A stretch of 64,000 nt of DNA from NCBI GenBank assembly GCA_013213745.1, contig JABSQH010000011.1, positions 62,001 to 126,000 on the forward strand, read 5' to 3'. The stretch is from Ilumatobacteraceae bacterium (GTDB lineage: Bacteria; Actinomycetota; Acidimicrobiia; Acidimicrobiales; Ilumatobacteraceae). The notes under the pieces were generated by a model. It was not told the origin of the DNA. It was given only the letters and a program-made list of their open reading frames with translations, and did no database searches. The first letter of the stretch is position 1; each line of letters starts with the position of its first letter. A program made the position numbers and the translations under genes. Below are positions 44,902-52,407 of the stretch, piece by piece.

Positions 44902-44934
44902 CGTCGCCGAGACGTTGTAACGGGGTGGTGTTAC
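44902..44934. terminator. Hairpin between convergent ligase and CYTH genes
   Basis: Two small stems, CGTC/GACG (44902-44914) and GTAAC/GTTAC (44917-44934), lie in the 33-bp gap. The segment GAGACGTTGTAACGGG (44909-44924) is 15/16 identical to the right arm of the terminator at 40340-40372. Confidence 0.5.
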
Positions 44935-45419
44935 TTCTGGTCGGGGCGGCCGTGGCGGGCGAGGTTGGCGTTGCCCCAGCGGGCATCGTCGGTGACCTCG
45001 GTACCGAACCAATCCGGCGGCTCGAACGCCAGCGCTGTCGCCGCGTCGGGGAACTCGACCTCGACCATCGTCAGCCCTGCGAATCGGCCGGTGTAGACGT
45101 CGAGTTCGGCGAGGTGTCCGTCAGCGATACGGATCGTGTGCCGCTGCTTCTCGATCACGCGTTCCCCAGCGAGCGGCCACAACGCGGCGGCGCGCTCTTC
45201 GTCGATCTCGAACTCGACCTCGGTGCGGACCATGCCAGTCCCGCCCTTGACGGTCAGCACCGAGGTATCGCCGCGTTGTCGAATACGCAGCTCGACCGGT
45301 CCGTTGTCGTCGATTGCCACGTACCCCTGGCGCAACGGTGTGGTCGCTGCAGCGGTGGAGACGTACGGGCCGACGTCGCGGTCCGAGTCGACGACGAAGG
45401 CCCGCTCGACCTCGTTCAC
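44931..45419 (-). CDS. CYTH domain protein (triphosphate tunnel metalloenzyme)
   Basis: A 162-residue CYTH protein of the class that hydrolyses inorganic triphosphate or thiamine triphosphate, or acts as a class IV adenylate cyclase. The diagnostic N-terminal ExExK appears as EVERAF (residues 3-8), where the Lys is Arg/Ala-shifted, so the phosphate-binding Lys may be missing. The tunnel strands ELRIRQRGDTSVLTVKGG, RTEVEFEIDEE, IEKQRHTIRI and ELDVYTGRFAGLTMVEVEF are intact. The start overlaps the stop of the CHAD gene, and the two are the split equivalent of fused CYTH-CHAD proteins. Confidence 0.88.
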   Translation of the reverse strand: MNEVERAFVVDSDRDVGPYVSTAAATTPLRQGYVAIDDNGPVELRIRQRGDTSVLTVKGGTGMVRTEVEFEIDEERAAALWPLAGERVIEKQRHTIRIADGHLAELDVYTGRFAGLTMVEVEFPDAATALAFEPPDWFGTEVTDDARWGNANLARHGRPDQK

Positions 45420-46342
45420 CCGTGTTCGCCTTGCCAGAGATCCCAGTATCTCGCGATCCGCTCGCCGAACCGGCTCGGCGTCTCGACATACAGGCGCGAC
45501 CCGTGCGCCAGCGCCTGTGCTTCGAGCAGGCGGCGGCGCTCGCCGATTACGCAGCGTGCGTGGGTCACGAGTGCGGCCCCGCCGAACTCGGTGGTGTTGG
45601 CGGCGAGGACATCGTCGAGCACAGCCAGGTCGTGTGCGCTACCGAGATCGTCGGCGAGGTCCGACAACGCAGCCGACAACGGGGTGAGCACGTTGGGTGC
45701 CGCCTGCTCGAGCAGGCGCACGTGGAACCAGAGGTACTTCGCGCGCTTGCGCCAGTCATGGAAACGTTCCGGGGTGCCGTCGAGGCGAGTGGTCCTCAGC
45801 GTGCGTCGTCCGCGGCGATAGTTGTCCGTCAGACCGGCGCCGATCGCGTCCCAGCCATCGGCGCTCAAGCGCCAGTCGCCGATACCGCCGTGGACCTTGT
45901 CGAGCAGTGCGCTGGCGCGCATGACGTGGTCGGGGAGGGCATCGAACTCGATGCTCGCCGCCTCGGCGCGTCGTCGTAGCCCCGCATTGACCGGAGCGAA
46001 CATCTCGAGGCTGTTGACAGGCGCATCGCCGGTTGCGAGACAGGTGGCGGTCGCGCTCTCGAACGCGTCGGCGAGCGCATGGGCATCACGAGCGCCCGAC
46101 AGCTCCCGCGCGGCATCGCGTACGCGGGCATCGGCGCGCATGTAGCGACGGCCGAGCGAGGGTCCGACGAGACGGAGTAGTCCGCGCACCTTCTTGCAGC
46201 GTTTCCGGCAGTCGTGGATCGCCTCGTGGGCGGGACGATCGGTCGTGCCTCCGAGGTTGTCGAGGGCTCCCTCGATTTCCTCGGTGGCGATGCGACGAAC
46301 GGCCATCGTCACCGTTTCGGCGACTTCGATTACGTAGCCCAT
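45416..46342 (-). CDS. CHAD domain protein
   Basis: A 308-residue helical protein with two CHAD repeats rich in conserved His and basic residues: EAIHDCRKRCKKVRGLLRLV (about 36-55) and RFHDWRKRAKYLWFHVRLLE (about 200). CHAD domains bind polyphosphate through these His/Arg/Lys helices and often sit next to CYTH triphosphatases, as here (4-bp overlap). A role in polyphosphate or triphosphate metabolism follows by family and context, not by direct evidence. The ATG at 46342 is used; an in-frame GTG at 46414 would add 24 residues without family resemblance. Confidence 0.87.
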   Translation of the reverse strand: MGYVIEVAETVTMAVRRIATEEIEGALDNLGGTTDRPAHEAIHDCRKRCKKVRGLLRLVGPSLGRRYMRADARVRDAARELSGARDAHALADAFESATATCLATGDAPVNSLEMFAPVNAGLRRRAEAASIEFDALPDHVMRASALLDKVHGGIGDWRLSADGWDAIGAGLTDNYRRGRRTLRTTRLDGTPERFHDWRKRAKYLWFHVRLLEQAAPNVLTPLSAALSDLADDLGSAHDLAVLDDVLAANTTEFGGAALVTHARCVIGERRRLLEAQALAHGSRLYVETPSRFGERIARYWDLWQGEHG

Positions 46343-46428
46343 CTCGTTCAGTGTGCCGGCGATGATCGATGTCGCGATAGGGGCGACTGGCACGATTCGC
46401 GTGCGGTGTCCCACTACGGTCGGCAGCC

Positions 46429-46611
46429 ATGAGCCGTGGCCGTCAGCATCTGAGTTGCTTGCTGCGTGTCGGTGTTGTGGTGCTGGCGCTCACGGCCGCG
46501 GCGGCGTGCGACGGTGACGACGGTGGCGAGTCGCCCGACGACTTGTTGCGCATCGAAGGACCGGCTCAGGTCGATCCGTCGTTCGAGGGAGTCGAGGGTC
46601 GAGATCCCTGA
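46429..46611 (+). CDS. Small lipoprotein
   Basis: A 60-residue protein with a lipoprotein signal peptide: a basic start MSRGRQHLSCLLR, a hydrophobic core VGVVVLALTAAA and lipobox TAAAAC with the lipid-accepting Cys near residue 27. This leaves an acidic mature tail of about 34 residues. Function unknown. It lies 30 bp upstream of the thymidine kinase gene in the same direction. Confidence 0.6.
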   Translation: MSRGRQHLSCLLRVGVVVLALTAAAACDGDDGGESPDDLLRIEGPAQVDPSFEGVEGRDP

Positions 46612-46641
46612 CTGCGGGCGCGGGTAGGGTCGGACGCCTCG

Positions 46642-47244
46642 ATGGCGACGCTGCGTTTCAACTTCGGAACCATGGGATCTGGCAAGAGCACGCTTGCTCT
46701 GCAGATCCATCACAATCTCTCGAGTCGGCAGCTGTACGGGTTGCTGCTGACCACACTCGACCGCGAGGGCCGACAGGTCACCAGCCGGCTCGGCGTGGCT
46801 GCGCCAGCCGTCGAGGTGACGCCCGAACTCGATCTGTACCACCTCACCGCGGAGCATTGGCCGATCCACTACCTGGTCTGCGACGAGGTGCAGTTCTATA
46901 CACCTGAGCAGTGCGATCAGTTGGCACGCGTCGTCGACGGGCTCGAGGTCGACGTGTACGCCTTCGGGCTCCTCACCGATTTTCGCGGGAAGCTCTTCGA
47001 CGGGACGCAGCGAATGTTGGAGTTGGCCGACGTGCACACGCCGCTCCAGGTCGAGGCACGATGCTGGTGTGGGGCCCTCGCTACCCACAACGCCCGCGTC
47101 GTGAACGGTGAGGTGGTGTACGAGGGCGAGACCGTTGTCGTCGGCGACACCAACCCCAGTGGGACCCAGCCACTGTTCGGCGATGAAGTGCGGTACGAGC
47201 TGTTGTGTCGCAACCACTTTCTCGCCGGCGAACTCGGCGGATAG
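46642..47244 (+). CDS. tdk: Thymidine kinase
   Basis: A 200-residue type II (TK1-like) thymidine kinase salvaging thymidine to dTMP. P-loop FGTMGSGKST is at residues 8-17, the Walker B region YLVCDEVQFYTPEQ at 77-90, and the lasso and zinc region with Cys in ARCWCGALATHNAR and LLCRNHFLAGEL. Length and domain order are standard. Together with nrdJ it is the second dNTP-supply gene in the window. Confidence 0.94.
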   Translation: MATLRFNFGTMGSGKSTLALQIHHNLSSRQLYGLLLTTLDREGRQVTSRLGVAAPAVEVTPELDLYHLTAEHWPIHYLVCDEVQFYTPEQCDQLARVVDGLEVDVYAFGLLTDFRGKLFDGTQRMLELADVHTPLQVEARCWCGALATHNARVVNGEVVYEGETVVVGDTNPSGTQPLFGDEVRYELLCRNHFLAGELGG

Positions 47245-47265
47245 TGCCGATCGGGCGCCAGCAGA

Positions 47266-47742
47266 TCAGCGAAGACCACGGAGGGCGTCGACGGAGCGAC
47301 ACCCTTTGGCGATGGCGTAGGCCACGAGCATCCCGCCGATGCGCAAGAACACCGAACCAGCGTCCCCGCTTGCACTGTCGTCGAACAGCAACGTCACGAT
47401 CGAGACGGCACCGATCACGATGAGGATCGTGGCGATACCGCCGGTGACGCGCAGCAGTGGGGCGATCGCTGGTGGTGCGTCGGCGTCGGCGAGGTATGCC
47501 GCAGTGATCGCGATCAGGGCCGGCGGGACCAGCACGACGATGTTCGGCGGGAGCACGAGGAAGCTCAGCACCTCGATGCGTTGCTCCCAGACGCCAGCGA
47601 AGCGCGAGCCGTCGATCGAGCGGACCCGATCGACTTGGTACAGCATCAACCCGAAGAACCCTCCGAGTGAGAGCCAGCCGATGATCGTGAGTTGGTTGAG
47701 GAGGTCGCGGCGCCGTTCGGCGGGGACCGGGGCGTCACTCAC
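47266..47742 (-). CDS. Four-helix membrane protein of unknown function
   Basis: A 158-residue protein with four predicted helices: LTIIGWLSLGGFFGLMLYQV (about 18-37), a PPNIVVLVPPALIAITAAYL helix, TGGIATILIVIGAVSIVTLLF, and VFLRIGGMLVAYAIAKG. It is not recognised. The GTG at 47742 keeps a short polar N-terminus; GTG 47769 is also in frame. It converges with tdk and diverges from the PIG-L gene. Confidence 0.65.
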   Translation of the reverse strand: MSDAPVPAERRRDLLNQLTIIGWLSLGGFFGLMLYQVDRVRSIDGSRFAGVWEQRIEVLSFLVLPPNIVVLVPPALIAITAAYLADADAPPAIAPLLRVTGGIATILIVIGAVSIVTLLFDDSASGDAGSVFLRIGGMLVAYAIAKGCRSVDALRGLR

Positions 47743-47809
47743 TGCGCTGGCCTCTTGGCGCAGCTGCACGACGGAGCCGGGGACATCTCGCCGACACTAG
47801 ATTGACCTC

Positions 47810-48526
47810 GTGCTCGCCTTCGAAGACATCGAACGTTGTCTCGTGGTCACCGCGCATCCCGACGACGTCGACTTCGGCGCCGCGGGGACGGTGGCGGCGC
47901 TGACGGATGCTGGGACCGTCGTCACGTATTGCCTGGTCACCGATGGTCAAGCCGGTGGGTTCGACCACTCGATCCCACGCGACGAGATGGCCTCGATCCG
48001 GCGTGAGGAACAGACCAAGGCGGCTGCGGAGGTCGGGGTGACCGACCTCCGGTTCCTCGGGTACATGGATGGGAGCGTCGAGGTGTCGATGGAGCTGCGC
48101 CACGACATCAGTGCGGTCATCCGTGACGTCCGACCCGATGTGGTGATCACGCAGTCACCGATCCGCAACTTGGCATCGACGTATGGGTCGCACCCCGATC
48201 ACACCGCCACCGGTGAGGCCACGATGTGTGCGGTGTACCCAGATGCGCGCAATCCGTTCGCCTTTCCTGGGCAGCCGTGCGCCGAGCTCGACGACTGGAA
48301 GGTCAGCGAGGTGTGGCTCACGTTGGGGCCCGACTCCGACTCGGCGGTCGACATCACCGGCCAACTCGATCGCAAGATCCGAGCGCTGATGTGTCACGCC
48401 TCCCAGCATCCCGACCCGTCCGGGATGGAGGAGCGGGTGCGCGAGTGGTACCAGGGGATCGCGGAGCAGCACGGCCTTCCCGCCGGGCGCTCGGCCGAGG
48501 CGTTTCGCGTCCTCGACACCCGCTGA
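47810..48526 (+). CDS. PIG-L family deacetylase
   Basis: A 238-residue LmbE/PIG-L zinc deacetylase. The metal motif AHPDDVDFG lies at residues 15-23, and the third ligand in YGSHPDHTATGEA near 132. The family includes GlcNAc-inositol deacetylase (MshB), mycothiol conjugate amidase (Mca) and lipid-linked GlcNAc deacetylases. The AHPDDVDFGAAGTVAAL beginning is closest to a bacillithiol/mycothiol-like subgroup of unresolved substrate. TAGATT (47798-47803) is six bases before the GTG. Confidence 0.88.
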   Translation: MLAFEDIERCLVVTAHPDDVDFGAAGTVAALTDAGTVVTYCLVTDGQAGGFDHSIPRDEMASIRREEQTKAAAEVGVTDLRFLGYMDGSVEVSMELRHDISAVIRDVRPDVVITQSPIRNLASTYGSHPDHTATGEATMCAVYPDARNPFAFPGQPCAELDDWKVSEVWLTLGPDSDSAVDITGQLDRKIRALMCHASQHPDPSGMEERVREWYQGIAEQHGLPAGRSAEAFRVLDTR

Positions 48527-48529
48527 CGC

Positions 48530-48573
48530 GCCACATCCAGGGTGTGCATCTGGGGGTGCTGACCCCAGGTGGC
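48530..48573. terminator. Nested hairpin terminator
   Basis: An outer GCCAC (48530-48534)/GTGGC (48569-48573) stem encloses CTGGGG (48550-48555)/CCCCAG (48563-48568), between convergent genes. It contains GCATCTGGGG, also present in the terminator at 6090-6120. Confidence 0.65.
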
Positions 48574-48581
48574 ATCCGTTG

Positions 48582-49451
48582 CTAGAGCACGTCGGGGAAG
48601 GCGAGGCGGACGGCGCCGAGCATCGGGCCGGTGGCGCCGAGCATCTCGACGTTGCACGGAATCGGGAGTTCCGCCTCGAGTGGTGTCCCGAACAGGTCGT
48701 ATGCGGCGGCCAGGCCGCCACCGATCACGATGGCGTCGAGCGCGAGCTCGGCGATGGCGGGCCGAAGGAATGCACCGACCGCCGCGCCATGCCGGCGGGC
48801 CACTTCGACGACGTCGCCGGGGAGCGGCCGCGGCGCAAGATGATCCGCAAGGAGTTGGCGCTCGATGCCGTAGCGGGCTGCGAGGCCCCGTGCCGAGAGC
48901 ACGTCGTCGGCGCGTCCCTCCGGTGTCGCCCGGCGAGCCAGCTTCTCCACTTCGAGATCGTCGACCCACTGGATCACGGCGCCGCGATCGGTGAGGCAAC
49001 AACCGACCCCGGTGCCGAGGGTGACGGTGAGTACGCGGTGGAAGCCGCGACCCGCGCCGAATACCGCCTCGCCGACGCCCGCCGCTTCGTTGTCGTGCAC
49101 GAAGCGCAATGGCAACTCGGCGAGCACCGGGACCGACGATCGCAGCTCGGCACGAAGGTCGACGCCATAGATCGACTCGTACTTGAACAAACCGTGGATC
49201 AAGGCGGTGCCGGCCTCGACGTCGAACGGGCCGGGAAAGCCGATCGCTACGCCAGCGAGGTCGGAGCCGGCGACTTCGACGGCGGCACCGACCGCCGCCG
49301 ACAGTTGGCCGAGAATCGTCTCGCGGTCGCCGTCGGCGTGCGCTGGGCGGGCGTCGCTCAGTACGACGTGGGCGTCGTTCGGCCCGTGCACCGCAACGGC
49401 TCCGGCCGCGATCGACGTTCCTCCGACGTCGAGGGTGGCGATAGTGGTCAT
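48582..49451 (-). CDS. ROK family sugar kinase / regulator-like protein
   Basis: A 289-residue ROK-family protein with an actin-type ATPase fold: TLDVGGTSIAAGAV phosphate-1 loop, GVAIGFPGPFDVEAG, FVHDNEAAGVGEAVFGAGRG and VTLGTGVGCCLTDRG. The CxCGxxGCxE zinc motif usual for ROK kinases is not visible, and there is no N-terminal HTH, so it is a kinase-like protein rather than a repressor. The phosphorylated sugar cannot be predicted. Confidence 0.85.
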   Translation of the reverse strand: MTTIATLDVGGTSIAAGAVAVHGPNDAHVVLSDARPAHADGDRETILGQLSAAVGAAVEVAGSDLAGVAIGFPGPFDVEAGTALIHGLFKYESIYGVDLRAELRSSVPVLAELPLRFVHDNEAAGVGEAVFGAGRGFHRVLTVTLGTGVGCCLTDRGAVIQWVDDLEVEKLARRATPEGRADDVLSARGLAARYGIERQLLADHLAPRPLPGDVVEVARRHGAAVGAFLRPAIAELALDAIVIGGGLAAAYDLFGTPLEAELPIPCNVEMLGATGPMLGAVRLAFPDVL

Positions 49452-49525
49452 CGGCGATCGACCGTACTCGGCGTCGCCGCGATCGGGTTACAGCGCGGCA
49501 GCGACTGCTCGGTACCCTCGCCGGT

Positions 49526-50728
49526 ATGACCGAAGCAGTGATCGTTGCGACCGCCCGCAGCCCGATCGGGCGCGCCAACAAGGGGTCCCTCGTCGACCTC
49601 CGCCCCGACGACATGTCCGCTCAGATCGTCAAGTCGTTGATGGACAAGGTGCCTGAAGTCAGTGCCGACGACGTCGAGGACCTGATCATGGGCTGTGGCC
49701 AGCCCGCGGGCGAGGCCGGCTTCAACATCGGACGCATGGCCGCCGGTTTGGCCGGTCTCGACGATGTTCCTGGCGTCACGGTCAACCGCTACTGCTCGTC
49801 GAGCCTGCAGACGATTCGCATGGCTGCGCACGCGATCAAAGCGGGAGAGGGTGACTGCTTCATCGCCGCTGGCGTCGAGACGGTCAGCCGGTACGCCTAC
49901 GGGGCCAGTGACACCGCGCCCAATCCGATCTTCAAGGGTCCGGGCGAGCGCACCGCCCAGCGCGCCGCCGGCGGCCAGCCCGAGTGGACGGCTCCGGAGG
50001 GCCTCCCGGACTTCTACATCGCAATGGGCCAGACGGCCGAGAACGTGCGCGAGATCGAACATGTCAGCCGTGAGGAGATGGACGAGTTCGGTGCCCGCAG
50101 CCAGCAGCGCGCGGTCGCCGCGATCGAGCGCGGTCACTTCGAGAATGAGATCACGCCGCTGACCCTGCCTGACGGCACGGTGGTGTCGACCGACGACGGC
50201 CCGCGCGCTGGCACCACAGCCGAGAAGCTCGCCGAACTGAAGCCGGTGTTCCGACCCGACGGCGAGATCACCGCCGGCAACGCCTGTCCGCTCAACGACG
50301 GTGCGGCCGCAGTGATGGTGATGAGCGACAGCAAAGCTGCCGAACTGGGGCTGACGCCGTTGGCGCGGATCATCGCCTCCGGTGTCACCGGCTTGAACCC
50401 CGAGATCATGGGTCTTGGCCCGATCGGCGCGAGCCAGCAGGCGATGGAGCGTGCTGGCATGAGCGCCGACGACATCGATCTGGTCGAGATCAACGAGGCC
50501 TTCGCTGCGCAGGTGATCCCCTCGTACAAGACGCTCGGGTTCGAGCTCGACAAGGTCAACGTGAACGGCGGGGCCATCGCCCTTGGCCATCCGTTCGGCA
50601 TGACGGGCGCACGGATCATGACCAGCCTGATCAACAACCTGCAGTCCGAGGACAAGACGATCGGCCTCGAAACGATGTGCGTCGGCGGTGGTCAGGGCAT
50701 GGCCATGATCATCGAGCGCCTGAGCTGA
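49526..50728 (+). CDS. Acetyl-CoA C-acyltransferase (thiolase)
   Basis: A 400-residue thiolase. The acyl-accepting Cys is at 90 (VNRYCSSSLQTIRMA). The GHPFGMTGAR loop and the C-terminal CVGGGQGMAMIIE supply the other catalytic His and Cys. Length and motifs fit degradative or biosynthetic acetyl-CoA acetyltransferases; with the acyl-CoA dehydrogenase in the window, beta-oxidation is the likely setting. TACCCT (49513-49518) is seven bases before the ATG, a leaderless arrangement. Confidence 0.94.
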   Translation: MTEAVIVATARSPIGRANKGSLVDLRPDDMSAQIVKSLMDKVPEVSADDVEDLIMGCGQPAGEAGFNIGRMAAGLAGLDDVPGVTVNRYCSSSLQTIRMAAHAIKAGEGDCFIAAGVETVSRYAYGASDTAPNPIFKGPGERTAQRAAGGQPEWTAPEGLPDFYIAMGQTAENVREIEHVSREEMDEFGARSQQRAVAAIERGHFENEITPLTLPDGTVVSTDDGPRAGTTAEKLAELKPVFRPDGEITAGNACPLNDGAAAVMVMSDSKAAELGLTPLARIIASGVTGLNPEIMGLGPIGASQQAMERAGMSADDIDLVEINEAFAAQVIPSYKTLGFELDKVNVNGGAIALGHPFGMTGARIMTSLINNLQSEDKTIGLETMCVGGGQGMAMIIERLS

Positions 50729-50746
50729 GTTGTTGGTCGCGGTGGC

Positions 50747-51090
50747 TCAGGCCACTGCGACCACGGCCTGGGTCGATGGGCGCCAGTCGAGTAGTTCGCC
50801 TTCGCCGCGCATCATCAGTGAAGCCGGTTGGACCCCGAGCCGCGTTGGCGTGGCGTGCAGGACGCCAAAGATCGCTGCGTCGGGATCGGTCCAGTCGGGG
50901 ATGATCCGTGGTTGTCGGCCAAGCGACGCGCCTTGGGCGACTGCGGGTTGGTGGCGATCCAACCCTGCAGGGTGTCGCCGTCCCACTCCCAGATCGGGTG
51001 CAGGATGCGAGTGGATGGAGCGCCGTCGGACGAGGCGGTGGCGACGGTGTACTACACGATCGAGTGCGCCAACGGTCGTTGATTGTCGAG
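50747..51090 (-). pseudogene. Decayed pyridoxamine 5'-phosphate oxidase-like (flavin-binding) gene
   Basis: Two minus-strand frames together spell parts of a split-barrel flavin-binding protein. The upstream part reads YTVATASSDGAPSTRILHPI then WEWDGDTLQGWIATNPQSPK up to about 50917. After a frame change the downstream part reads IIPDWTDPDAAIFGVLHATP then TRLGVQPASLMMRGEGELLD to the stop at 50747. An in-frame TAG (51054-51052) precedes the first part, the start is missing, and about 40 residues normally joining the two halves are absent. The gene is therefore truncated, deleted and frameshifted. It is the last member of the minus-strand series below DAHP synthase. Confidence 0.82.
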
Positions 51091-51099
51091 CGTGGGGTG

Positions 51100-51564
51100 T
51101 TAGAGGACTTCCCAGCGATTGGGGCGATCGGCTCGTACCTCGATCGCCCCGACTTCCTGCGGGCAACGCACGGCGCGCAAGACGTACTGTTCGCCGCCGC
51201 TCGACAGCTCGGCGATCACGTAGCCCTCACTGGAGTCGCGCACACCGGTGCCGATCGAGTGCAGCGACGCGATCTGCAGCCCTGCGATCTCGGCTTCGGC
51301 GCGCCACAGGTTGACGAGCGCCTGACGCAAGGAGGGGTCGTCGAGCAGGTCGTCGCCCGCAAGGGTCAAGGTGACATTGCCGACGTGCACCGGCTCGAGC
51401 TTGTCGGCATCGATGACGTTGCCGCCGAGTTCGTCGTCGAGGAGGACCTCGATCGGACCGGTGTCGTCACCGACATTGCCGATCCAGCCGTAGCGCACCA
51501 GCGGGAGGCCGTCGTCGCCGGTCGTGGCGTAACGGATGCGATCGCCGTGGCTGAACAGCGTCAT
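51100..51564 (-). CDS. Conserved-looking protein of unknown function
   Basis: A 154-residue soluble protein, not recognised. It opens MTLFSHGDRIRYATTGDDGL, continues with WIGNVGDDTGPIEVLLDDELGG, suggesting a small beta-barrel (SH3/KOW-like) N-terminal domain, and ends in an alpha/beta part (ALVNLWRAEAEIAGLQIASL, SSGGEQYVLRAVRCP). The ATG overlaps the stop of the beta-lactamase-family gene, so it is cotranscribed. The pseudogene follows immediately after its stop. Confidence 0.68.
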   Translation of the reverse strand: MTLFSHGDRIRYATTGDDGLPLVRYGWIGNVGDDTGPIEVLLDDELGGNVIDADKLEPVHVGNVTLTLAGDDLLDDPSLRQALVNLWRAEAEIAGLQIASLHSIGTGVRDSSEGYVIAELSSGGEQYVLRAVRCPQEVGAIEVRADRPNRWEVL

Positions 51565-52391
51565 GGCGCGCCGCCTCCATACGCGGCGAGCGCAGCGTCG
51601 GACAGCTCGGGCCAGCGCTGGAGTGCGGTCGATGCCCACTCGTCGAACGGGCGGTCGGTGAGGGCGATCACCGATACGTCCGTAGCCGGGTCGCGCCACA
51701 TCATCGTGCCGGCGCCACCGAAGTGGCCGTATGTCCCAGGGGCGTTGTTCGACCCGGTCCAGTGCGGCTGCTTGTCGCCGCGTATCTCGAATCCGAGCCC
51801 CCAGGGGCACCTCTCGAAGCGACCCACCCCCGGAACGATACCGCTCAACGCGGGGTACTGCGTCTGATGTGCCTCGGCGGCGGTCGCGGCGGCGATCAGC
51901 GTTGGCGTGCGTGTTTCGCCCATGAATGTGACCAGGTCGTCGACGCTGGTCCGCAAGCGGTGCGCCGGCGAGCCGAAGAGCTCGCTGTCGTGCATGCCGA
52001 GCGGCGTGAGCACGGCGGCATCGAGGTACTCGGCAAACGGCATCTCAGCGGCGGCCGAGATGGCGTCGGCGGCGAGTTCGATGCCGCCGTTGGAGTAGGT
52101 GCGGGTCCGCTCGACCGGAGCGATTGGCTCGTGTCCGTTGAACGGATAGCCCCCGGCGTGGGCCATGAGATGGCGCAGGGTGCAGCCGGGCTGGCCGACA
52201 GGGGAGTCGAGGCCGATGATTCCCTCTTCGACCGCCACCAACATGGCCCACGCGCTCACGGGCTTGGCGAGCGACGCCACGCGGAACTGTTGGTTCGTTG
52301 GCCCGACCCGCTCGCGCACGACGGCACCCTGCATGATCGCCGCGGCGACGTTGTCGACGGGCCAGGCCGCCGTGAGGTCGAGGACGCCCAT
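51561..52391 (-). CDS. Beta-lactamase / serine hydrolase family protein
   Basis: A 276-residue penicillin-recognising-fold hydrolase of the class C/esterase group. The nucleophile SxxK is FRVASLAKPVSAWA near residue 36, the Tyr motif is TYSNGGIEL near 92, and the third motif position reads GHFGGAGTMMW instead of KTG. Substrates of this family range from beta-lactams to esters and D-amino peptides; without a signal peptide a cytoplasmic esterase-like role is more likely than resistance. The ATG at 52391 lies 16 bases below the DAHP synthase stop. Confidence 0.86.
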   Translation of the reverse strand: MGVLDLTAAWPVDNVAAAIMQGAVVRERVGPTNQQFRVASLAKPVSAWAMLVAVEEGIIGLDSPVGQPGCTLRHLMAHAGGYPFNGHEPIAPVERTRTYSNGGIELAADAISAAAEMPFAEYLDAAVLTPLGMHDSELFGSPAHRLRTSVDDLVTFMGETRTPTLIAAATAAEAHQTQYPALSGIVPGVGRFERCPWGLGFEIRGDKQPHWTGSNNAPGTYGHFGGAGTMMWRDPATDVSVIALTDRPFDEWASTALQRWPELSDAALAAYGGGAP

Positions 52392-52407
52392 CGCCGCCGG
52401 TGTGACG

